Positions 1-11,999 are shown, numbered from the stretch's first letter. The stretch: DNA of 64,000 bases from Ciona savignyi (GCA_000149265.1 CH002036.1:541578-605577); one strand, 5' to 3'. The notes: generated from the sequence alone by a model not told the origin. A program made the numbers and translations.

Positions 1-13
1 GTTCTTTGCTTAA

Positions 14-1327
14 TTATGAAGCGCTTGGTAGAATGTTTACATCCGGATTAATTAACTGCTGGTTAATTAAAAATACGAATCTCAAAAGACCAATTTCCAA
101 AACCGACTCATGAAAAAGCTTTGCTTTGCTGCCGTTATGTACTGGTTGCCCGTCGACAAACAAAGGCCTTTTCCCTTCATTTGTAAACACAAAGTCACCG
201 TTTGTTTTCATTTTTATAGAACCTTGCCGGCGGGAAACCTTAGATGCCGGCCCTTCGAGCGACAAATCAATATCCACAGTTGAGGTTTCAGTGGACCGTC
301 CAAGTGAGATTTCTCGAGAACGCATGAGGTATCTGACAAGACGACCACGCAAAACGGCGACCGTATGCTGGTCCAACTCTTGTGTTGGTATTCCGGTGAC
401 ATGTGAAACCAAACACTCCCATTTTGGGAGCTCTTCTTCGAGTTGTTTGATCTCTCGTTTCTGCTTTCGATCCGAGATCCTCATTTCATGTTCGACGGCC
501 TCATCTCGAGGAGCAGAAAGATCCTGATCATCAATCATGTCTTCCGCATCTGAAAAACTCAGAATATGATCGCCCTGTGGTAATGACTGAACAGTTTGAT
601 CTTCAATCAATTGGTGTTGTTTCATTAGATTCCAGTGTTTTTCCAAAATAGGCACTGTTCTACCTTCACGAAAAATGTGAGAATTTTCATTCAAAAGGTT
701 CTCGAAAATTTCGGGCCCAGGTAGTGATGACGTTAAAACCTTCGACAAAATATCTTCCTCACTTTTACTAAAAAGCGCTTTTTGATGAGCAACATACGCT
801 ATTTCCCGCGGCAATGATTTCATAGCTTGTTTTGCGAGCGCAGAAATGACTGGATCGTATAACAAAGCATACCAACGTTCTTGCACCTCCTCCAGGGTAA
901 AATGACATGAAAACTTAACCCCAATATGTACCAGGTTAAGATCCTGAACCTGCTCAACTGCGTCGATGAGCATTATATCATCCGTAGGCTTCCATCGTCC
1001 CATGTCCTTTACAGCAGCAAAAGCTTGTCTTGTTTTCTTAATCTTTTTTCGTTTGCTTGACTTTTTCTCAGAATTACCAGAAAATCTCCTGGACGAATCC
1101 TGAATGGTTCTGGTGGATTTTGATTCCTCTGGAACAGAACTGCTACTTATCTTCCCTACATCTTGCAGGGTTACAGTCCAATTACCAAAGTCCTCCACAG
1201 GTAAGCCATCGGAGCTTTTCCGCTGTGGTTTTTGCGGCAAACTGCTTTCCACCAGTTCATCATCAAACTTTCGTCTTTTAATTGATCTTGACGAATGCCG
1301 TCTGTTTGAACTTGACGATCCGGACAT
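14..1327 (-). CDS. MCRS1: Microspherule protein 1 (MCRS1)-like, intronless
   Basis: The frame is open from ATG at 1327 to TAA at 16-14 and encodes 437 aa, close to the 462 aa of human MCRS1. Residues 1-100 are rich in Ser, Arg and Lys and look disordered and nuclear. The MCRS N-terminal domain starts at about residue 108 (GRWKPTDDIMLIDAVEQVQD). A forkhead-associated (FHA) domain covers about 341-425, with the LGR turn at 342-344 and SRRQG at 366-370. The family itself carries Gln where typical FHA domains have His. MCRS1 is known as a nuclear and nucleolar subunit of INO80 and NSL chromatin complexes and as a spindle-minus-end factor; those roles are carried over from the family. No intron is present, unlike the other conserved genes here, so intron loss or a retrocopy is possible. 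The frame shows no decay. Only 13 bases of 3' sequence lie in the window. Confidence 0.93.
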   Translation of the reverse strand: MSGSSSSNRRHSSRSIKRRKFDDELVESSLPQKPQRKSSDGLPVEDFGNWTVTLQDVGKISSSSVPEESKSTRTIQDSSRRFSGNSEKKSSKRKKIKKTRQAFAAVKDMGRWKPTDDIMLIDAVEQVQDLNLVHIGVKFSCHFTLEEVQERWYALLYDPVISALAKQAMKSLPREIAYVAHQKALFSKSEEDILSKVLTSSLPGPEIFENLLNENSHIFREGRTVPILEKHWNLMKQHQLIEDQTVQSLPQGDHILSFSDAEDMIDDQDLSAPRDEAVEHEMRISDRKQKREIKQLEEELPKWECLVSHVTGIPTQELDQHTVAVLRGRLVRYLMRSREISLGRSTETSTVDIDLSLEGPASKVSRRQGSIKMKTNGDFVFTNEGKRPLFVDGQPVHNGSKAKLFHESVLEIGLLRFVFLINQQLINPDVNILPSAS

Positions 1328-1580
1328 ATTTTCAACAACCTATTTAAAATTAACAACTCCACATTCCTGCTATACAAGGTAAACACTTAAGCGTAAATGA
1401 ATAAAATGATCATTACAACTAACATCAAGGGAATCACTAAATGGAGAGAATCTGCTAGGTAAAACTATGGAAACTAAACTCATCATGCGGGACAGCGCGG
1501 CGGCCGGCATGACAACAAACTATTCTACTGGACAGTGGGAAGAGGGGCGAAACATTATTTTATGTCAAAAAATAGCAGGA

Positions 1581-1682
1581 TGAAGTATTTTCACCACTAA
1601 CATAAGTGGGAGGGGATACCATGAGCGGTTGTAGCATTATATAACCCATTCCACTTATGTTAGTGACGAAAATACTTCTTCA
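1581..1682. repeat. Fold-back (MITE-like) hairpin
   Basis: Two arms of about 30 bases, 1581-1610 and 1651-1682, are near-perfect inverse complements. They share CCACTTATGTTAGTG and AATACTTC and are separated by a ~40 base loop. This looks like a small fold-back MITE. No clear target-site duplication is visible. Confidence 0.6.
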
Positions 1683-2354
1683 CGCTCTTGATATACCCTG
1701 TCCCGGTTATGTCATATTACGTCCCTCCCACTTTAGTAGAAAATAAACTTTGTCGAATTTTCGATATGGTGCGGAGTCCAGCTTTGCACATTCTGCCCAA
1801 CAGATTAGTGAAGCCCGCAGTTTCCCTCTTTCACTCTTTTTACTTTTCCTCTAAAATCGTGAATACCGTCTATATATATCAGAACATTTAACATTACAAT
1901 TTTATTCGCATTCTAAGCATGTACATAGTAATAATAATTATAAATAAATCATAATATTTGTGTTACCGCTCACACTAATGACTGTTCTGGTTGTTAACAC
2001 TTGTTAAAACATGAATATCATCTATGTTACTTCGTGGTTGACTTTTTTTTGTGGGTAAATATATTTTACAATGCTTAACGTTAGAATCCAATAACACATA
2101 GAAATGTGTACATGAATCGGTCGCGCTAACCATTCGACCGTATAACCATAGACACTTTATAACCAAAGTTCTTTTACCTAGAAATAGAAAACGCGGAAAA
2201 ACGGAAGTAAAAAAGTTTAACCCGTTTACGAGGGGCTACAGTCCTAAAAATTACACCATCTTCAAATTAAACCGTGCTTTTTCGACTGATGATTTTTTAT
2301 TTATAAAAAAAAACTGTGAAATATTAATACTGAATATGAATATAATTACTTTAC
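1683..2354. other. Spacer with a SINE-B scrap
   Basis: No gene is seen. A tRNA-like fragment related to SINE-B, reverse orientation, lies at about 2095-2160 (cggtcgcgctaaccattcg). The rest is AT-rich spacer. Confidence 0.5.
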
Positions 2355-2712
2355 GGACATTGCCTGAACCCAGCGGAATAATGGGTTCTACCAAATTAAA
2401 GGAACGTGTCTATCATATACAACACACTGCAATAGCTCCGGTAACCCGACGATGGGCGCGAGGTGATCTGACGATTGCCCGTGTGTTAACCCCCTTGGGG
2501 TTTTCCCATTCACGGGAATAAAGATGAATATCCTATCCTATACCAAGGACAAGTATTAGTTTTAGCCGTTTTACTGTACCAATAATCCGCTGGGTTTAGG
2601 CAATGTCCGTTAAGTGCCTTGCCCAAGGACACAACCGACTAGTTAGTGACCATCAGTTTCGCATCCTCAACCTTTCGGTCGAAAGGCGTCGCACTAAACC
2701 ACCCGGCTAACA
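2355..2712. repeat. SINE-A fold-back pair
   Basis: A plus-strand SINE-A body and tail (2355-2552, ending aatatcctatcctat) is followed at once by the minus-strand 5' half of another copy (2586-2712, ending ggcgtcgcactaaacc). The two fragments meet head to head around 2553-2585. Confidence 0.75.
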
Positions 2713-4599
2713 TGTTGGACGAGATATAGCACAATTGATTTATTTTTTCTTCTTCGCTATCTTCGTTAAGTACAAAAGAAAAATATTAAATTAAAAAAGG
2801 CAGAATAAGAATATTTGAAACACGGCATCTGTAATAGGCCTACACAAGATCGATAGGCCTGACAATTAAAAAAATATTATTTGCAATTATTTAATTTAAT
2901 GGTTACATACACCCATGAATAAAATAAGTAAAATCGTTTGATCATAATATTTAAATAAAACAATTAAATACTTAAAAAAATCTTAAAAAGCATATATTAC
3001 ATAATACAACGTGGGGGTGGGGAAGGTTTAGAACTGGCAAAATTTTTTTTCGAATGTTTTAGTTTGGTGATATATATCCTTGTTTCAACAAGCAATCACA
3101 TGCAACCGGGATATCTATCTTCCGGTTCGAATTTGTAAGTTTATCGAACAAGTTGGTTTCATAATAAATCGGTCTCGGTCGGAAGGTGGGTAGCAACTGG
3201 TGGCATGCTGTTCGACAGCGACTTGGACAAACCGCGAGAGAAAGCATTCCCCACCTCCCACAATCATGTGGGGCGGTCTCCCACGAAAGATCGGGGGAAG
3301 TATATCTTGTAGCCCCGAGGTGGGTTAATCTTCGGCATCTAGGATAGGATATTCATGTTTATCACCGTGAAGGAACACTAACCCATCGAGGTAATCAGTT
3401 GAAAATATATAAAATCTATATAAAGTTTTAGTGGAAGTTAAAGTGCAGTTGCTAAGACTGAATTCACAGATTTAATATCACTTTACACTTTACCTTCCGC
3501 TTTCCAACTTTCTTGCGTCTGCCACTAGAACGGATAACACCAAGTACGTCAACACCGTGAAGAAAATACTATTTCTCTGCAAAATAGTTTTTATATTACA
3601 AATTTGTGAGTTTCATTGTTCCGGTTAACTTGCAAACTTATTATACGTTATTTACCATATTTTTCTTGTTTCTTTTTACCTTCACAATCTCGTTCAAGTT
3701 TAATAACCACTTAAAAAAATGAATGGTCATTTATCCAATACGACGTTCTTTTATAGCAGGAGAATATAACGATACATGGTTTTCGGTTTAAGGACATTTT
3801 GTTAATTTTCCCATGTTAACCACTTCCTTGTTTTTTTTATTTGTTTGATTTTATAATCGGTTGCACCAGCAAAAAGGGTACACATGCCAACCTACTCAGG
3901 TATAGTAGCGTAACCTAAAACTGTGCAGAAAAAAGTTTATAGTACAGAAGATATAAAATGTTTCTTTTTCGTAACCGTACCGGGAATACAGATAATTGTC
4001 GCCGTTCTGGGGACAATGTTAGTATACGTCATAATATCGTGTTTCAACCTTTGATTTTCCCTCGATTGTTAAACAAGAAACTACATTTGTTTTGTATCTC
4101 CACTCACAGTCTGATACATGATCTCCAATGAAACTGCCAAAAATCCTTAACGTTCATTGTCTTTGTGTAAGTGTCGGTAGCAACTACACATCCACTCGCT
4201 GTTTAATTCTTGACTGAGGGATAGCAGGACAGAATAGGTAAGAAAGTATACACCAGTTCCCCTAAATATTCAACCATTAACTGGGCGGTTGGATTTTCAA
4301 GCGTTATTATACCACAGTATGACCAATAATTCATTCAGGCTGCGGTGTTATATTTCAGTGAAATTAGTTGAAGATAACTCCCTATACTTATAGTTTAGTT
4401 AGGGCGAGATACGTTACAGTGCCAGAAACAGCAGCCCATATTTGTCGTATTTCTTTTATTATTTTAGACATTTTTGAAATTTGAACTTTAACATTTGTGT
4501 TTTTTTCGTTATATTAAATAACAACAAATATCAGTCATTAAACACGTCATTAACATTACACGGATTTGTTTATTTAGCACAATAAATAAAGTTTGCATA

Positions 4600-6160
4600 T
4601 TATATACACATTTCAACTATAAAAAAGAAAAGATATAAAAAAAGTGAAAATACATCTAAGTAAAGGCGTTTTGATCCGTTATAGTGCGTAATGTGTAAGA
4701 GTTCAGGTCGATTTGTCAACAAAAGACAAGTATATGGTACAAGCACAGCCTCGTTGTATAAAGATCGCACTGTTCTGTACTCTGTCCCTGCTGCATACCT
4801 GTAAAGCATCATAACTTTATAGAAGGTCTAGCTTATACGCGTTTTTGCTCCTTCGTTACATTAAACAAAATTAGCGCGAATATTAATTAAAAAAGATTCA
4901 GGAAAATTCAATCCGAAATAATGGTAAATGTTTAAAAATTGAAGGATTACGATTTCAAAATTTTGGAAGATATATTTTGGGGGGAAAGCGGGGTTGGGTC
5001 TAAAATTGGACTTTAAAGTGCAAGTATGATGCAAGCATTCTCATTTTCTACCCCATATACATAGTATATAAGCTAGGATTTCTGGTAAATTTTAATTTAT
5101 ATACAAAAACATTCTATTCAATTGTTTTATTTATTTAGTATTATTGCCGAGTTAATGTTTTAACCCATGATTGCATGTCACTGATAACCCATTTGAATAG
5201 AATGTATATTGTATAGTACGTGTTAACCAGGCATTAAAATTTCATTAATCTTCACATATCTCAGTACTTACTGTCTCGGTCTTGGACCACTAATGGAGCA
5301 TAGACCACATGTTGGTCCTTTGAAACTGAAGCCTTTACACTTGTAAGTATGTTCAGTCCAATTCATTTCAATATCGTTGTCCAGTCGCCGGCATCTAGAC
5401 CCGAAAAATGTTTATATACAATTTTTTTCTAAATTGTCCACACTTTTCGAATTAATCCAAAGCAATTCATACTCAAAATAGTTCTAAAACTTAAGACGCC
5501 AGGATTAAACCAGCCAATGTCGGTAATGTTTTGCGTTTGTTTAAATTGAACACTTCAAATCTGGTTGATATTAAAATATAAAGGGAGTTATCATTAAAGT
5601 ATTAATTTTTTTTACCGAGGTAAGTTTTGATCCCATGATTTCTTCGTCACTAACACCGTTTTTATGAAACGGTATGGGAATCGGCTGTTCTAGCCAATCG
5701 GCTACAGAATCGTAAAACACTCTACAGAAGGGGTTGTCATTTAAACACGTCATATAAGGGGTTGTCATTAATCCACGCCACAGAAGGGCTTATTGGTACA
5801 GCATAATATTGTATTGGTTGGTTCACATTGAAATAATAACTAGAACGAACAGCAAACCAAGTATGTACCTGTCCTCAACGACGTTAACATGTCTCGCTCT
5901 GGATATTTGTTGTCCATTTGTTATCGAGTCGGATATCACAGCACAGAAAATTAAAATCGCAATAAGTACCAGTTTCATCTGCGTTAAAGGATAATTTTTT
6001 TAACAACTAGGACAAAAAACTATAATTCTTAACCTCAGCGCTTTGTATATGTACTTGTAGCTATTATCTTACCTTTGTCGAAGTTTTCTTTTTTATAATT
6101 GGAATTCAGTAGAACTCTTGTAACAATTTCTTTTTATCTCGTTGTATTCCTAATCAGTTT
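4600..6160 (-). CDS. Secreted six-Cys peptide family 1, copy 1 (altered C-terminus)
   Basis: I do not recognise this gene family. The model has a non-coding first exon of about 6160-6073 with donor GTAAGA, then coding exons 5978-5869, 5394-5272 and 4798-4600. All splice sites are GT-AG and all phases agree (143 codons plus stop). The first ATG directly follows the acceptor ttaacgcag. The product begins with the signal peptide MKLVLIAILIFCAVISDS, followed by QISRARHVNVVED. The next exon carries four Cys, an NWT glycosylation site and the motif GPTCGLC. Compared with copies 2 and 3, one extra base near 4728 shifts the last codons. The TCFC-stop ending is lost and a long tail ending FFFIVEMCI replaces it. 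A conserved poly(A) signal lies at 4569-4574. The function is unknown; host-defence peptide or cystine-knot ligand are guesses. Confidence 0.68.
5600..5720 (-). repeat. SINE-B copy inside family-1 copy 1 intron
   Basis: This is a reverse-orientation tRNA-like element (ttttgatcccatgatttcttcgtcac through ccaatcggctacag, given here by its edges). It lies in the intron between the signal-peptide exon and the first Cys exon. The paralogous insertion is at 16040-16165. Confidence 0.6.
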
Positions 6161-6185
6161 GACTCGATATTTAATTTTCTGCCTC

Positions 6186-6192
6186 ATTTATA
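6186..6192 (-). promoter_or_regulatory. TATA box of family-1 copy 1
   Basis: TATAAAT on the minus strand lies about 115 bases upstream of the first donor at 6073. The same TATAAATGAGGC block is present at the same place in copies 2 and 3. Transcription would be expected to start near 6160. Confidence 0.65.
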
Positions 6193-6829
6193 CAGTGCTT
6201 ACGGAAATGGAGCCGAAATGAAACTAAATTCGAGTCGTCGCTTTCGGCTTCGGAATTCCACTTATCACATAACATTATGTTGATGAGTTAAGCAACTGAT
6301 TGCGTGTGCAACTAATTGTGTAGATGGAAATTGACATTCGATCGAGCCACAATGTGTTTCAAAGCCTTTTGTTGATCAGTTTGATACGAGTACTGATGTT
6401 TCTTCACATAAATATAATGTTCGTCTAGAAAACAGGTTGGACTTTTGAGTTTCTACGGGCTCTCTCATTTGACAGTTTCCCTTCTTGCTGATTTCTCTCT
6501 TTATAAGGTTCGTTTTTTAGAAATGTGTTTCTTAAAAGGTGACATATTTCGTGTGATTTTTACTAAAAACAACAATATGTCTTTAAAGCTTTTAATTTAT
6601 AGTGGAAAACTCTGTTAGAACTTGTGGAACATCAACCAGTGAAATCTAATACGAACAGTTTCGGTCATCACCAGCGATACTGTCGCTGAAGAGAAATCTG
6701 TAGATGGACCACCTTACTAAAAGGATTGACCACCCTCCGACAAAAAGGATGTAAACGCCGAAGTGTAGGCCGTTAAACGTAAACTAATAAAATCAGTCTT
6801 TATGAGTGGCCGGATTTGTCATGATATTT

Positions 6830-7330
6830 AAATATGTATTGTTTTAAATAACAATAGTGGTAATTCCCTTTTGTATAGTTGGAAGCAGCATGTGCTAGGC
6901 TGTGCGACGGCGTTTTCGTTTAAAGCCGTTGATGGTGTATCTTCTAGCTGTTTTGTTGGGAAATAGTTCCCAATGTACGGAGGGTACCAGCCCAAAATTG
7001 TATAAAACATTTTAAAGGGTTTTAAGTTTAGGATGCAGATTCCGAATACGCCGTCTCGTATTCGTAACACGTTTTTATGTTACTTAAACGCATACACTGT
7101 TTGTCCGTGCTGATAAAAAATAAGCGCAAAACAAGACGCTTTCCTTATATTAGTTAAACTATTGCGCGCCGGTGTTCTCGTTTTAGCTGTTAAGTTTTGT
7201 AATATAGTAGAGCAGTGCTTTTTGAAATAAAGGTGTTGATTTTGCATATGCTGTTTTGTTGTGAAAAAAGTTGCCGATGTACAAAGGGGCATAAGCTAAA
7301 AAAAATAATTACACTTTTGAAGGGTTTGGA
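6830..7330. repeat. Internal degenerate direct repeat
   Basis: Two related blocks, about 6945-7060 and 7245-7350, share gctgttttgttg, gatgtac and gtttaggttgcag-type segments. A third relative occurs at about 42380-42540 in a UNC93A-like intron. No convincing open frame is conserved between copies, so this is a dispersed repeat of unknown class. Confidence 0.5.
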
Positions 7331-7784
7331 ATTTAGGTTGCAGATCCAAGCTTAAGTGTTAAATCATGAAAACATTTGAGAATTCCTTTGTCAGGATTTT
7401 GAGTGACAGCTGTTTTTGTGAGGTCAGTTTGCATCGGAAGAAATGTAATTAGTTGAACATCTTCTTAAGTGCAGAATGACTAATTACCTATTTCAACGTA
7501 GAAATGCATATGTTTATATTATAAAACCAAAACATAAATCGAATAAATAAATAATGTTAAATTAATAAAACTTTTAACTTAATAAAATCGCAGTGTTGAG
7601 CGTGGTAACGCAATTAAATGAAAGCTTGGTGGGTTTGTGAGTCATCTTTTTGTAAAAATGTTGTAGTATAGAAACTGGTGCTCGCTTGTCGTTTGTGTTC
7701 ATGTACATATGGGTTGTACAAAGCTAAAGTAACATTTTAATCATATGTAACTCTTTATAATAACTCGGGTAATCAACGATGGGC

Positions 7785-7905
7785 GGATTTTCTAAAACCG
7801 AACTGTCAAGGCCAAGTGCCGGTAAGAAATACTTACCACGGAGCGCAATGTGTTGGTTGAAGAGAAGCACGGAAATAATTAAAAACTGTCAAGGGCTACT
7901 TATCA
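7785..7905 (-). promoter_or_regulatory. Orphan copy of the family-2 5' exon module
   Basis: This block is homologous to the 5' exons of the family-2 genes (near 9599-9690 and 11648-11730). It has the same atttccgtgctt core and ends in a strong minus-strand donor GTAAGTATTTC at 7849. No family-2 coding exon lies downstream of it, so it may be a relic promoter or exon. Confidence 0.45.
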
Positions 7906-8189
7906 AGCGCGCAAGGCATCCTGACGATTAATAATTAAGTGTGTATGATGATAGACGTTCAAATAAATCAGAGCCTTGTCGTATCAATGCATTTGTAATA
8001 CTGCATAAAATAAATTCTCCACGAAACACAAATAAAACTTTGAATCTAATCCAGAGTTCGTTCGATATTGCTTTCTTCGAAGTCCTGACATGAAATTAAA
8101 TTAAAATAAATTTTTCTTTAAAAGTTTGTGAGATGTGAATTTATATTAAAAGGTGAATTTACAAACATACGAAATAAGATTTGTCACTT

Positions 8190-9690
8190 TTAATAAAAAA
8201 TAATAGTCAGATAAAAAAAATAGGTTTTTGCTGTAACTTTTGCAAAATTCAAGGTTACATAACGGAATAAGGTATATGATTTGTTATTGGTATCGAAAAC
8301 CCTTTCTTTATAAAATTGTTTAAACATCATACCATACCGTCTTTATATGTTTCTGCCTGTTTTCTTTTGTTCCAACTGAAGGAAAAAACACATAATTTAT
8401 TTAATCTTGCTGATGTAGTTTTAACCAGCCGGTTAGCTTATTTGTTAGTAACGTCATCGATCTCATCGAAGTAGTCACAAGGTTGCTTAATCGAAACCAG
8501 ACTATTGGGCGAGGCACTTAGTTAGCCGGCATTGGCTAACACCACTAGATAAATGGGTTCTACCAAAACTGCAAAAAGTGTTTATCTTGCACAAACTACA
8601 ACAGCTCCGGTAATTGGTCGCCGGGTGTAAGGTACTCTGACGAGTTTCCGTATGATACTCCCCTTTCATATCCCCCATTCATTCACAGAGATAAAACATA
8701 AATTCATAACAAAAAACCAGAGGTGAAATATTTCGTGCTATGTTAAAAATAAATTCATACTAGTAGGTGAAGATAGGCGTTGGTGGTGCTGAATTTCTTG
8801 ATTTACCCAATACCTGTGGGCTTCGGAAAATATTTTGTTTGCATATACTGGTCCCATAACACAATATCAACAACAGAAGAAGAAATGCCGATTGACAAAC
8901 TGCCATTCTAGAGAATTTCAAATGCAGTTTTCTACACAAATGTTTTATGTAATTATAGATATTTGCAATGTTTAGTAGGATAAAATTCATCTACCGATTT
9001 CCATGTTAAAAAAAAATTACAAGCCCATATTTGGTTTAAACTTTACGCCGTTAAAAACTGATCGTACATACAAAGAAAGTTTTGGCGACGAGCGAATCAC
9101 GGACTTAAATTGCTCACTTTGGTAACCGACAGGTTGGTCTAGTCACTAGACTGTAGTGGTTCTCTCCGTCGCATTTCCGAAGGTTAGGGGATCGAAACTG
9201 GTCGCTAGCTTGACGGTCGTGTCCTTGAGCAAGGCACTTTACGGACATTGCCTGAACCCAGCGACTTAAATCTACTAAATTGAAGGAATGGCTGAATCAT
9301 CCATAAAAAATGCAATAGCTCTGGTAACCGACGGTGGGCGCGAGGTGATCTGACGTTTGTCTGTGTATATGTACATGAATATCCTAACTAGTCTGAACAT
9401 GCCTATACTGTCGGTCACAATTATATACACAAGTAATCAGCATACACTTATTAATAAACAACTTTGCTTAGTGCGGTTATCAAACCCTGAAGAATCTATA
9501 AACCTGACATTAAAAGTCCACTTCCCGTTAAATACAACACTTTGGTAGATTTTCTCAAAATGAACTGTCATTGGCAAGCGCCGGTAAGAAAGACATACCA
9601 TGAAGCGCAAGGCGTCGGTTGCAGATAAGCACGGAAATGATTAAAAACTGCCAAGGCTTCTTAAGTAAACGCAGCCGACATCCAACACAC
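8190..9690 (-). CDS. Small secreted peptide family 2, copy A
   Basis: I do not recognise this gene. The model has a 5' exon of about 9690-9599 (donor GTATGT), then exon 8931-8761 with ATG at 8906, a 38-nt micro-exon 8375-8338, and a last exon 8230-8190 ending in TAA. The phases are 2 and then 1, and they agree in all four copies. The product is 74 aa. A signal peptide (MAVCQSAFLLLLLILCYG) is followed by a basic, Cys-poor region (KQNIFRSPQVLGKSRNS), the micro-exon segment WNKRKQAETYKD and a hydrophobic end (KTYFFYLTIIFY). The micro-exon and last exon are inferred from conservation between diverged copies A and B and are less certain than the signal exon. A SINE-A copy lies in the first intron. 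Confidence 0.55.
8425..8715 (+). repeat. Old SINE-A copy
   Basis: This is a diverged plus-strand copy with a recognisable middle (aatgggttctacc, cagctccggtaa) and tail (cacagagataaaac). It lies in the family-2 copy A intron. The paralogous copy is at 18800-19080. Confidence 0.6.
9125..9395 (+). repeat. SINE-A copy
   Basis: The tRNA-like head (ggttggtctagtcac), the B-box-like ggatcgaaactgg, the body and the aatatccta tail are visible. It lies in the first intron of family-2 copy A. The paralogue is at 19495-19765. Confidence 0.75.
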
Positions 9691-10049
9691 TCTTTGTCCG
9701 TGCTGATAAAAATAACCGCTAAACAAGGTATCTTCCTTATAGTAGTTAAACTGCTATACTTCTAGTAGTAATCTTTTTTGGGTAAACGGGTTTCAAAACA
9801 TGTGATATGTTGCGATATGTACCACACCATATGTACGGCGCGGTATATTCTCTGCATTCCGGGATGGTCCGTAATATCGGTTATTCATGTTTACGCCCTT
9901 GAATGGTAAACGGGTGTGAATGTTAACACACATAACCTTGCGCACTGTGATGTTGTATATGATCGATATGTTTCTTCAGATTTAACAACAAATAAATTAA
10001 TATAACTGGTAGTAGGCATTTAGAGTATAGACCTTTCGTGCTTTTGTTA

Positions 10050-10149
10050 NNNNNNNNNNNNNNNNNNNNNNNNNNNNNNNNNNNNNNNNNNNNNNNNNNN
10101 NNNNNNNNNNNNNNNNNNNNNNNNNNNNNNNNNNNNNNNNNNNNNNNNN
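10050..10149. other. Assembly gap (100 N)
   Basis: The flanks align to unit 2 at about 20428 and 20535. About 107-115 bases of sequence present there are therefore the likely content of this gap. Confidence 0.95.
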
Positions 10150-10384
10150 GAAGTTTTAAAACTTATTTGACGGGAAGTTCTTAATGAGTTTTCCAGCTCC
10201 TTGAAGGGGCTTCGTATACTCTGGGTCTATTCTCTTTCAATATTTAACTCATCCGGATTAATTAAAATAAAGTTAGCGGAAGATGTCTGCAGCTATGGTT
10301 TTCATTTGCTTCGCTTAGACAGCCGGGTTATGTTTTAAGTACCAAATAAATAGTCTACCAATAGTATACTAAAATTACTCAGGC

Positions 10385-10480
10385 AATCGACGATGTGCGC
10401 AAGGTATCTCAACGATTGGCCGTGTTAGAACTTTCCTTGCGTATTCCTATTCACGGGGATAAAACCTAGAGTATCTAATA
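10385..10480 (+). repeat. SINE-A tail fragment
   Basis: This 3' fragment (aatcgacgatgtgcgcaagg, cacggggataaaac) lies downstream of family-2 copy B. The paralogue is at 20765-20860. Confidence 0.55.
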
Positions 10481-10733
10481 ATTAGGTGTGTATGATAACA
10501 CACGTCCAATAAATCAGAGCCTTGTCATAATACAATGCATTTTAATGCTATATCGATTTTTCCACCAAACACAACAAAAACGTCGGATCTAATCCAGCCT
10601 TATTTCGAAATTGGTGTCTTCAATACTTTCTTCTGTAAACAATTTAGAATAAAGTATTTTTCAGAAAATTTTAAAGCTCAATTTTATATTAGAAGGGAAT
10701 CACATTAAGACGAAAAAAAATGAGTCAATTTTA

Positions 10734-11735
10734 TTAAAAACAAACAAGAAAAATAACAAGGAATTTCGCTGCAACTTTTTTAATTATAACTCTTGCAAAA
10801 TTGACGGTTACATAACAGTATTAGGGTATTGGACTTGCCGTATTAAAAAATATATATATAAAGTTAATAAAATAATATCATACCTTCGTTATATTTATTT
10901 GGCAACCTTTCGTTGTATCTGAAAGAAAAACACTCCGTGTACTATATGTTCATAAACATAGCTTTTATCATTACCTTTCGCAACTGCTATAAGCTTTGAT
11001 CAACCGTGGACATTTACGAGGGATATTCATTTATATCCCAAAAGCGAATTCCTAAGACCATGCTCAGATATTTCGTGTTAAGTCAAAAATAAATTCATAC
11101 CTGTTATTGTTGCTGGTTACAGGTGTATTTCTTGAATAACCCATTATCTGTACATTTTCCGGGCAATTTTTACGCTTGCATTTACTGCTCCCATAACCCA
11201 ATATTAACAGCAGGAGAAATGCTGCTTTACAAACTGCCATTTCAGTAAATCTTACACGAATTTACCTATTGCAAAAGTATATTTGTAAATGTAGATTTTT
11301 GCAATGTTTTGTAAAATGAATAGGATTCGTATACCGATTTCCATATTAAAAGGAGTCTAAACGACTTGCCCATTATGTGCTCTTATTTTCTCACTTTGTT
11401 TACTATTTGCAATTTTAATAAAAATCAAAGTATTAATCACAATATACTATTTAAACGTCTGCACGCCACCGTTTAAAAATCTCGACGAATATTATACACA
11501 TAAGTAACCACCAAACCCCTATTTATATACAAATTTGGCACTGTTACCAACCACTTAATAATTCACAAAATCGACATTAAAAGCAAACTCACTCTCCAAT
11601 AATTAATACTGAACCTTCAATGCCAAGTGCCGATAAGAAATACTTACCATGAAGCGCAATGCGTCGGTTGCAGATACACAGGAAATCATTAAATCTACCA
11701 AGTGCTTCTTATGTTACTTAAACGTAGTATTCAAT
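10734..11735 (-). CDS. Small secreted peptide family 2, copy B
   Basis: The 5' exon is about 11735-11648 (donor GTAAGTATTTC). The signal exon is 11265-11101 with ATG at 11240. A 35-nt micro-exon lies at 10918-10884 and the last exon at 10768-10734. The product is 69 aa. Signal peptide MAVCKAAFLLLLILGYGS is followed by KCKRKNCPENVQIMGYSRN, with two mature Cys, then YNERLPNKYNEA and a hydrophobic end FLVIFLVCF. It differs from copy A at most mature positions yet keeps the same exon sizes modulo 3, phases and acceptor positions. That argues that this is a real gene rather than chance. The hydrophobic end could be a membrane anchor or part of a GPI signal; this is a guess. Confidence 0.58.
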
Positions 11736-11999
11736 ACACTCTTTGTTCGTTCCAATGAAAAAATAAACGCTATAAGTGTATCTTCGGTATGTTTGTTTAA
11801 TTGGTAGGCCTACTTGTATTTTTATTTGCAAATATTTTGAGTGAAACTGGTGTTCAAAGCGTGTAATATGCTGCAATGTATATCAAGCAACTTATTCATT
11901 GCGTTCCCGAATAGCCCGTAGCGCTATCAATTGGCTCATCACCAAATTAACTGCAATCTACCGTCTGGTGGCGATAGCTATTGGAGCGTGTTCAGTTTG

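Noticed and set aside
126..527. 133-codon plus-strand frame opposite the MCRS1-like gene
   Set aside because: It is an antisense shadow of a clearly conserved coding sequence and has no recognisable domain.
6828..7292. 80- and 70-codon frames as a further peptide gene
   Set aside because: They have no signal peptide and the frame is not kept in the 17.3-17.7 kb paralogue.
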